From positions 1-48,734 of the forward strand of contig CAZLYK010000028.1 in the NCBI GenBank assembly GCA_964563495.1: a DNA stretch of 48,734 bases, given 5' to 3'. The notes beneath the pieces were generated by a model. The model was not told where the DNA came from. It did not search any database and saw only the letters and a program-made list of their open reading frames with translations. Shown here piece after piece: positions 43,600 through 48,734 of the stretch. How positions within the stretch are numbered: position 1 is the first letter of the stretch; each line of letters starts with the position of its first letter. The stretch is from CAZLYK01 sp964563495. GTDB lineage: Bacteria; Acidobacteriota; Blastocatellia; RBC074. The position numbers and the translations under genes were made by a program.

Positions 43600-43656
43600 C
43601 TGCGCGCCGACTTTGAGCGCCTTGTTGAGAAAACTCTCTTCGCGGTAGACGGTCAG
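43600..43656 (-). pseudogene. Fragment of a response-regulator receiver domain
   Basis: These 57 bp match 44954-45010, inside the receiver domain of regulator 2, at about 53 of 57 positions. The minus strand still reads LTVYREESFLNKALKVGAQ. The fragment abuts the stop codon of regulator 1 and lies next to promoter copy 1, so it is a scar of duplication and deletion among tandem regulator genes. Confidence 0.8.
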
Positions 43657-44354
43657 AACGATTTATGCTCTGCGCCGTATTGGAGTCGTTCCCGCTGTGC
43701 GAGTGCGAATTTGGTCAGGGCGTGATTACCGCGCAACCCCAGCTTCTGACAAATGTTCGCGCGGTGCTTCTCCACCGTGCGGGGACTGATCAGCAATTGG
43801 GACGCTATTTCCTTCGTCGTGCAGCATTGCGCGAGCAGTTTCAGGATAGTGCGTTCCGTCGGCGTCAAGTGCGCGAGTTCCACCGACAAGTCCGCCGACA
43901 AGTCCAGCACCTGGCTCGCGCTGCTGCCGCGGTGCAACAGATGCACCATCACGGCTGGGCTGAAATAAGGACTCCCTTGTGCGACGGTGCGGAGCCCTGC
44001 GACAATTTCCGCTAAGGCGCTGTCTTTGAGGATGTAGCCTTGTACGTCCAGCCGCAGCGCCTTTTTCAGCAAGCTGACTTGGTTGTGAACGCTGAGCAAG
44101 ACAATCTTACTGGGCAATTTCTCCGCCGCCGCCGCCGCCGCTACACGGAAGCCATCGAGCCGCGGCATATCAATATCCAGCACCGCCAGGTTTGGTTGAT
44201 ATTCGCGCAACCCCGCCAGCGCCTCTACGCCATCACACACTTCCGCCACGACCTGAAAATCGGGCTCGGCTTCCAGCGCCTGATGCAATCCATAACAGAC
44301 CACAGGGTGACCGTCGGCGATGAGTACGGTAGTTTCAGGGTGCAATTCTGTCAT
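43653..44354 (-). CDS. NarL/FixJ-family response regulator 1
   Basis: 233 residues from ATG 44354 with GGGAG upstream; the frame reaches 44366. Receiver domain: VLIADGHPVVCYG, the phosphorylated Asp in LAVLDIDMPRLDG, the conserved Ser in KIVLLSVHNQ and Lys in YILKDSAL. The DNA-binding LuxR-type helix-turn-helix is LTPTERTILKLLAQCCTTKEIASQLLISPRTVEKHRANI. It is a close paralogue of regulator 2; the HTH parts are almost equal, so the two may share sites. Gene conversion or tandem duplication is supported by the fragment at 43600-43656. The last residues (EHKSF) come from the duplication joint. Confidence 0.93.
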   Translation of the reverse strand: MTELHPETTVLIADGHPVVCYGLHQALEAEPDFQVVAEVCDGVEALAGLREYQPNLAVLDIDMPRLDGFRVAAAAAAEKLPSKIVLLSVHNQVSLLKKALRLDVQGYILKDSALAEIVAGLRTVAQGSPYFSPAVMVHLLHRGSSASQVLDLSADLSVELAHLTPTERTILKLLAQCCTTKEIASQLLISPRTVEKHRANICQKLGLRGNHALTKFALAQRERLQYGAEHKSF

Positions 44355-44386
44355 CGTGTCTCCCACGTTGGGGGCGAAACAAAGAC

Positions 44387-44431
44387 TTATTCGGTGCGTA
44401 GCGCATTCGTTTCCTGGCGGAGTCCTCTCAT
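44387..44431 (-). CDS. Possible 14-residue leader peptide
   Basis: ATG 44431 follows a good ribosome site (TAGGAGACACA) and runs MRGLRQETNALRTE to a TAA at 44387, 33 nt before regulator 1. Its start region resembles that of regulator 1 itself (GGAGACAC plus ATG), so it may be either a translated leader or a second relic of duplication. Expression is unproven. Confidence 0.35.
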   Translation of the reverse strand: MRGLRQETNALRTE

Positions 44432-44510
44432 TGTGTCTCCTATGATGAGTTGTCTACTTATTCAAGAATTCCTCTGCGTTATAAGCGATCAGGTTGGTCC
44501 TTGCGCCCGA

Positions 44511-44593
44511 CCTGTAGCCGCGGACTATAGAGGTAATTGTTAACCGTGTGTATCCGTGAAGCTCGGTATTTCTCGCCCCGTAAAGCTACTTAG
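44511..44593 (-). promoter_or_regulatory. Promoter/operator module, copy 2 (upstream of response regulator 1)
   Basis: Same 83-bp module as 43511-43593, exactly 1000 bp away. TACACA (44547-44552), 17-bp spacer, TATAGT (44524-44529). The two upstream boxes are at 44553-44562 and, weaker, 44577-44586. It would give regulator 1 its own promoter with a leader of about 160 nt. Confidence 0.55.
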
Positions 44594-44617
44594 ATGGTTG
44601 GGGATACTGGCAGGAAA

Positions 44618-45259
44618 TCAAAGCTCTGTCTGATGGGCGAGCGCGAACCTGGTCAGGGCGTGGTTGCCGCGTAGGCCGAGCTTCTGGCAGATGTTGGCTC
44701 GGTGAGTTTCGACGGTGCGCGGGCTGATGAAAAGCCGGGCGGCGATCTCTTTGGTCGTGTGGCATTCGGCGATGAGCTTGATGACGGCTCGCTCGGTCGG
44801 CGTCAGGCTAGTCAATCCCTGCTCCGGCTCCGGCGCGTGCTGGCGGTTGATGATGTAGGAGGCTATCGTTGGACTGATGTATGACTGACCGGCGCTGACC
44901 TTCCTGATCGCCGTCAGGATGTCCGCCAGCGCGGTGTCTTTCAGAAGATAGCCCTGCGCGCCGACTTTGAGCGCCTTGTTAAGAAAACTCTCTTCGCGGT
45001 AAATGGTGAGGAAGATGATTTTGCTGGTCAGTCCTTCCGCGCGAATGGTTTGCGCGACGCTGAAACCGTCCAGGAGCGGCATGTCAATATCGAGCAGGGC
45101 GACGTGCGGTTTGAGTTGGCGCAGCCTGGCCAAAGCCTCCTCGCCATCGCCGGCCTCGGCGACGAGTTTCAAGCCCGGGGCCTGTTCGATGGCTTCGCGC
45201 AGCCCCTGTCGCACGACCGGGTGATCGTCAGCTATCAGGATCTCGATTTCAACCGGCAT
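44618..45259 (-). CDS. NarL/FixJ-family response regulator 2
   Basis: 213 residues, ATG 45259 with GGAG upstream, overlapping the end of the kinase gene by 11 bp, so it is the cognate partner. Receiver: ILIADDHPVVRQG, phosphorylated Asp in VALLDIDMPLLDG, KIIFLTIYREESF, YLLKDTALADI. HTH: LTPTERAVIKLIAECHTTKEIAARLFISPRTVETHRANICQ with the final GLRGNHALTRFAL. The cluster lies downstream on the same strand, so the kinase-regulator pair is a candidate controller of it and of the membrane-protein operon. Confidence 0.94.
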   Translation of the reverse strand: MPVEIEILIADDHPVVRQGLREAIEQAPGLKLVAEAGDGEEALARLRQLKPHVALLDIDMPLLDGFSVAQTIRAEGLTSKIIFLTIYREESFLNKALKVGAQGYLLKDTALADILTAIRKVSAGQSYISPTIASYIINRQHAPEPEQGLTSLTPTERAVIKLIAECHTTKEIAARLFISPRTVETHRANICQKLGLRGNHALTRFALAHQTEL

Positions 45260-48200
45260 GGCGTCGCTCCTTCAAGGGTAAGCTCAGCCAGACGGTCGTG
45301 CCCTGGCCGGCCATAGATAGAATGGTAACTTGCCCGCCGAGCAGTCGCGCGCGTTCGCGGATGCCGCGCAGGCCGAAGCTGCTCTGCTGCGCGCTGACCA
45401 CAAAACCTCGGCCATTGTCCTGAATGACCAGCTCGACTCCGTCCGGCTGGCGGCTAAGCTTCACAGCTACGTGTGTGGCCGCCGCGTGCCGGACGACGTT
45501 GTTGAGGCTCTCCTGCACGATGCGATAGAAGCTGTTCTCCACCTCTTTGGCAAACAGGCCGTCGATGTCGTCCAGTTCTTTAGCCAATTCCAGCTCATGC
45601 ACCACCGCCACTTTGGCAAGCAGGTCGGTGATGGCGCCCGTCAGTCCCAACCGATCCAACTGCTGCGGACGCAGATCGAAGATGACATCCTTGACCTCAT
45701 GCAGCGCGTGCGTTGAAGCCTCAACGATCTCCCGCACCTGCTCCAGTGTGCCCTCACGGTCGGCGGGCGCTTCCAGGCAGAGCAATGCTCGTCGTTTGAT
45801 AATGACCAGGCTTTGGCCCAATCCGTCGTGCATCTCGGCGGCGATGCGCTGCCGCTCGCGCTCCTGCGAGGCGATCATCTCGCGCGCGAATGCCTCCTGC
45901 TGGGCGACGCGGCGGCGCAGTTGCACGATGCGGCGGCGATAGCCGAGCCCCGCCACCCCCAACAAGCACAACCCCACAAGCGACCGAAACCACGCCGTCT
46001 GCCAGAGAGCCGGCCTGACAACGAAGCCCAGACTCGCTTCCCGCTCGCTCCAGATTCCGTCGGGGCTGAGCGCCTTGACGCTGAAGCGGTAGCGCCCCGG
46101 CTGAAGTTGCGGGAAATAAGCCGTCCGCCGCCGCCCCACGTCCACCCATTCTTCATTCAGACCGCTCAGTTTGAAGCTGAATTGCACGTGTTCGGGCTTG
46201 CCCAGGCTCAACCCCGTGTAATGAATTTCGAGGTTCCCTTTGCCGGGGGGAATCTCAATCGGCAGGCGCACGTCCAGTTCCGCGCCGTCGAGCAGCACGC
46301 GCTCGATGATCACGGGCGGCGCTAGCGGGCTAATCAGACTGGGGTCAACGACGGCCACGCCGCGGATGGTTGGAAACCAAAACCGCCCATCGCGGGCGCG
46401 CCAACCGGCGGGTTGAAAACCGCCGTTGCCCTCGCTCGGATCCATGCCGTCCGCCTTGTCGTAGACCACACACGACACCGTCGTGCGGCGCCCGTCGGCC
46501 GCCTCGTTGAGCGCGTGGCGGCTAACCTTGAAGACGCCGCGATTGCCGAGCAACCAGAAAGTATCGTCGGTGTTTGGGTCACCCGCCAAAATGCGCGAGA
46601 CAAAATCATCGAACAAACCGTGCTTCGTGGTGATGTGCGTGATGCGGCCCGCTTGCAGGCGGTTCAGACCGCCGCCGTAAGTGCCCAGCCACAGCGCGCC
46701 GTCCTGGTCTTCGTGGATGGCGCGGACGTAATTGTTCGACAGCCCCTGCGCAGTGGTGAAGTTGGTGAAGACGCCGTCCGCAAACCGGCTCAGGCCGGTG
46801 GGCGTGCCAAGCCATAAGACGCCCGCGCGATCCTCAAAGATGAACCTCACGTCGTTATTGATGAGGCCGTCGCTCTGACGATATATGCGCGACTGGCCGT
46901 CCTGGAACCTCACCAGTCCCTTCCAGGAGCCGAGCCAGAGCTGCCCCCGACTATCTTCCAAAATAGCCGAGATTACTCCAATTTCCGGGAGGCTGTATTC
47001 CATGAAGCGTCCGTCACGATAACGGACCAAGCGCTTGGCCCCGCCGATCCACAGAGCGCCGGCGCGATCCTCATAAAGCGCATCGACCCGCGAAGCCTCA
47101 GGAGACTGCTCAGGGGCTGAGGTTAAATGGGTCGTCAACACGCCTGCCGACATGCGGCATAATCCCTGCCCTGTTCCTATCCAAATGTCGCCGCCGGCGT
47201 CTTGCAGGACTGGGCTGACGTTGTCATTGGGCAGGCCGCCGGCGGAATTCAACATCGTCACGCGCCGCCGCCGCAATCGTATCAACCCCTCACCGATGGT
47301 CCCCAGCCAGACATTACCTTCGCGATCCTCTATCAACGAGTGGACGGGTGGGAATTTACTCTGCTCCAGATTGCTCTCGATTACCGTGCTCTGCCCGTCC
47401 CGCCCAAACTGAAAGATGCGATCCGCAGCATAACTGAGAAGCAGGCCGCCGGCAGCCGTCTCCGTCACCGGGGCAAAGATATTGTCGTGGCGTGGAAAGC
47501 TCAGATACGGCGTGAGGCGCCCGTCCTGGAAACGGTGTAAGGCGGTTTGCGTCAGCGCCCACAGCCCGCCGTCCGGATGCGGGCGAATCTTCAGCAGGTT
47601 GTTGCGCGCGGTTCCCTTGAGCTGAGTCGTGAACTTCTCCGCGCCCGCCTGCCCCTCGCGAAAGAGCGCCAGTCCGAGTGTCGTGCCAACCCAGAGCCTG
47701 CCGTCGCGATCTTCGCACACGCCAATCACCGAGGACGGCGGCAGCCCGTGGCGCTCGTCATAAAATTCCGCTCGTGCGGGATCGCCTGCGATAAACCTTG
47801 TCACGCCCTTCTTCTCCGCGCCCACCCAGACGGCCCCCGCGCGGTCTTCGTAGATGTTACGGATGATCTTGTCGCCTCCGGCTGCAGGGGCGATGCGCGC
47901 AAAGAAGTTGAAGCTGCCGAGGTGAAAGCGCGTGATCTCGCCGGTCTCCGCGCCGATCCATAATGCGCCGTCGCGCCCCACGTGCAGGGCGGTGATGCGG
48001 TTGCCATGCAGCGCGGGCGTATTGCCGGTGTTGAAGATGGTGAACTTCACGCCGTCGAAGCGCGCCAGCCCGCCGAACGTGCCCAGCCACAGGTAGCCGT
48101 CCGGAGTCTGGGCCATGGCCGCGACAGAGTTCTGCGGCAAGCCGTCTTCAGTTGTCCAATGCGTCCGGAGAAAGAGGGGGCCGGTCTCCTGCGCGCTGAT

Positions 48201-48296
48201 GCCGGCGTACGAGCGCCGCCCAGCGAAAGTCAAACAAAGGCAAATCCCCACCGCCCCCACGATCACCAAGGTTCTGATGTTCACAGTTGCATCCAA
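45249..48296 (-). CDS. Two-component sensor histidine kinase with extracytoplasmic propeller (reg_prop, Y_Y_Y, HisKA_3)
   Basis: 1015 residues; the first codon is TTG 48296, while GTG 48284 (VNIRTLVIVG) is an equally good start just before the signal peptide. Residues about 40-660 are propeller repeats of the type DGxLWIGT (GYLWLGTFGGLARFDG, GALWIGAETGEITRFH, GQLWLGSWKGLVRF, GVLWLGTPTGLSRF). A Y_Y_Y domain follows (LEIHYTGLSL, QFSFKLSGLNEEWVDVGRRR, YRFSVKALSPDG), one membrane helix (about 745-765), then HisKA_3 with the phospho-accepting His in AAEMHDGLGQSL (about 821) and the ATPase with QESLNNVVRHA and QDNGRGF. This build is very common in Acidobacteriota and Bacteroidota. The propeller is thought to bind an external ligand; which one is unknown. 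Confidence 0.95.
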   Translation of the reverse strand: MDATVNIRTLVIVGAVGICLCLTFAGRRSYAGISAQETGPLFLRTHWTTEDGLPQNSVAAMAQTPDGYLWLGTFGGLARFDGVKFTIFNTGNTPALHGNRITALHVGRDGALWIGAETGEITRFHLGSFNFFARIAPAAGGDKIIRNIYEDRAGAVWVGAEKKGVTRFIAGDPARAEFYDERHGLPPSSVIGVCEDRDGRLWVGTTLGLALFREGQAGAEKFTTQLKGTARNNLLKIRPHPDGGLWALTQTALHRFQDGRLTPYLSFPRHDNIFAPVTETAAGGLLLSYAADRIFQFGRDGQSTVIESNLEQSKFPPVHSLIEDREGNVWLGTIGEGLIRLRRRRVTMLNSAGGLPNDNVSPVLQDAGGDIWIGTGQGLCRMSAGVLTTHLTSAPEQSPEASRVDALYEDRAGALWIGGAKRLVRYRDGRFMEYSLPEIGVISAILEDSRGQLWLGSWKGLVRFQDGQSRIYRQSDGLINNDVRFIFEDRAGVLWLGTPTGLSRFADGVFTNFTTAQGLSNNYVRAIHEDQDGALWLGTYGGGLNRLQAGRITHITTKHGLFDDFVSRILAGDPNTDDTFWLLGNRGVFKVSRHALNEAADGRRTTVSCVVYDKADGMDPSEGNGGFQPAGWRARDGRFWFPTIRGVAVVDPSLISPLAPPVIIERVLLDGAELDVRLPIEIPPGKGNLEIHYTGLSLGKPEHVQFSFKLSGLNEEWVDVGRRRTAYFPQLQPGRYRFSVKALSPDGIWSEREASLGFVVRPALWQTAWFRSLVGLCLLGVAGLGYRRRIVQLRRRVAQQEAFAREMIASQERERQRIAAEMHDGLGQSLVIIKRRALLCLEAPADREGTLEQVREIVEASTHALHEVKDVIFDLRPQQLDRLGLTGAITDLLAKVAVVHELELAKELDDIDGLFAKEVENSFYRIVQESLNNVVRHAAATHVAVKLSRQPDGVELVIQDNGRGFVVSAQQSSFGLRGIRERARLLGGQVTILSMAGQGTTVWLSLPLKERRHAG

Positions 48297-48607
48297 TCCG
48301 GTTTATCGGCGAGTTCTTCTACCGGATGGTGAGGAAGCCGGAGAAACTCTTTGGGAGCTGTGTTGATACTCCATCAGCTCATTTTTTGCAACTACACCGC
48401 TCGCCGGCCAGATAACGTGTGATTTGGCTATAACCTTACGGTGATTTAGAACGGAGCGACGTCAATCCAGACAATTTTCTCGAGTGATGGAAGATTGACT
48501 GCTCATGTTTCTTGTGGGATTGCATCTGACATGCGCCAAGCCTAACAGATGATGTGATTGAGAATGAACTGGCCGTATGAATTCTTCTAATTGGCTAAGG
48601 TCTTATC
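48297..48607. other. 311-bp intergenic region upstream of the kinase
   Basis: No gene or clear hairpin seen. It should hold the promoter of the kinase gene, but I find no convincing pair of hexamers and no third copy of the module seen at 43511 and 44511. Confidence 0.5.
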
Positions 48608-48733
48608 TTAAGTCTGCTTATTGTATAGTTTAAAGCGAGCGGTCCGAACTTTCTGATAAATATAAGCCGCCGCCATGGTTCCGCCCGCCAAAAAGCCCGT
48701 CAGCAAGTAAATGACATCGCTCACGAAATAGCG
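48608..48733 (-). CDS. C-terminal end of an unidentified membrane protein (cut by the window edge)
   Basis: The minus strand is open from the right edge to a TAA at 48608 and reads as 41 residues: RYFVSDVIYLLTGFLAGG, then TMAAAYIYQKVRTARFKL and a short polar end. A single glycine-rich membrane helix followed by a basic tail is what one expects at the end of a small membrane protein. Too little is visible to name it, and chance openness cannot be excluded. Confidence 0.4.
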   Translation of the reverse strand, partial: RYFVSDVIYLLTGFLAGGTMAAAYIYQKVRTARFKLYNKQT

Positions 48734-48734
48734 C

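Overview
The window looks like a bacterial chromosome segment from a metagenome-type assembly (a 100-N scaffold gap lies at 28049-28148). Acidobacteriota, perhaps class Blastocatellia, is the best guess. The support is a TolB/WD40-type propeller C-terminus (left edge), a periplasmic-propeller (reg_prop/Y_Y_Y) histidine kinase with NarL-type regulators (right edge), and a Uma2-family nuclease. This is inference from gene style, not phylogeny. The megasynthases read much like cyanobacterial ones, so transfer of the cluster is possible.

Layout. 1-2019: plus-strand end of a propeller protein and a Uma2 nuclease. 2117-48296: every gene is on the minus strand. In transcription order (right to left) these are: a propeller histidine kinase and an overlapping NarL regulator (48296-44618); a second NarL regulator (44354-43653); a membrane set of DUF697-like protein, SPFH/band-7 protein and lipoprotein (43460-40725); the biosynthetic gene cluster (40671-11056); then a membrane-anchored truncated TAXI protein, a DUF481 beta-barrel, a Sfp-type phosphopantetheinyl transferase, an atypical P-type ATPase, a small DUF697-like membrane protein, an MFS exporter and a 5'-nucleotidase-like phosphoesterase (10998-2117).

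The cluster is the main discovery. It encodes aspartate 1-decarboxylase (PanD), a glycine-amidinotransferase-like enzyme, an A-PCP-KS-AT-DH-cMT-KR-ACP hybrid, a KS-AT-KR-ACP PKS, a C-A-PCP NRPS, a C-A-PCP-C-A-PCP-TE NRPS, an O-carbamoyltransferase and a small methyltransferase. The first three assembly-line parts match the head of the cylindrospermopsin pathway (CyrA, CyrB, CyrC). The line then departs into an NRPS tail whose A-domain pocket residues, read by hand against GrsA, give beta-alanine (VDWVVSLAD), serine (DVWHISLVD) and a valine-like residue (DALWLGGTF). PanD makes beta-alanine, so the cluster appears to supply its own unusual building block. The predicted product is a guanidino-capped C-methylated diketide joined to beta-Ala-Ser-Val, carbamoylated and methylated. 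I know of no described compound with this plan.

Other points of interest: (i) an 83-bp promoter-like module duplicated exactly 1000 bp apart, in front of regulator 1 and of the DUF697 operon that leads into the cluster; (ii) short tandem or palindromic repeats (7-, 8-, 9-, 12-bp units) inserted in loops of the megasynthases, one of which broke the assembly; (iii) a flanking membrane-protein set (two DUF697-like proteins, SPFH, lipoprotein, P-type ATPase without the CPC motif but with 15-residue amphipathic repeats, truncated TAXI) that may be a separate undescribed system.
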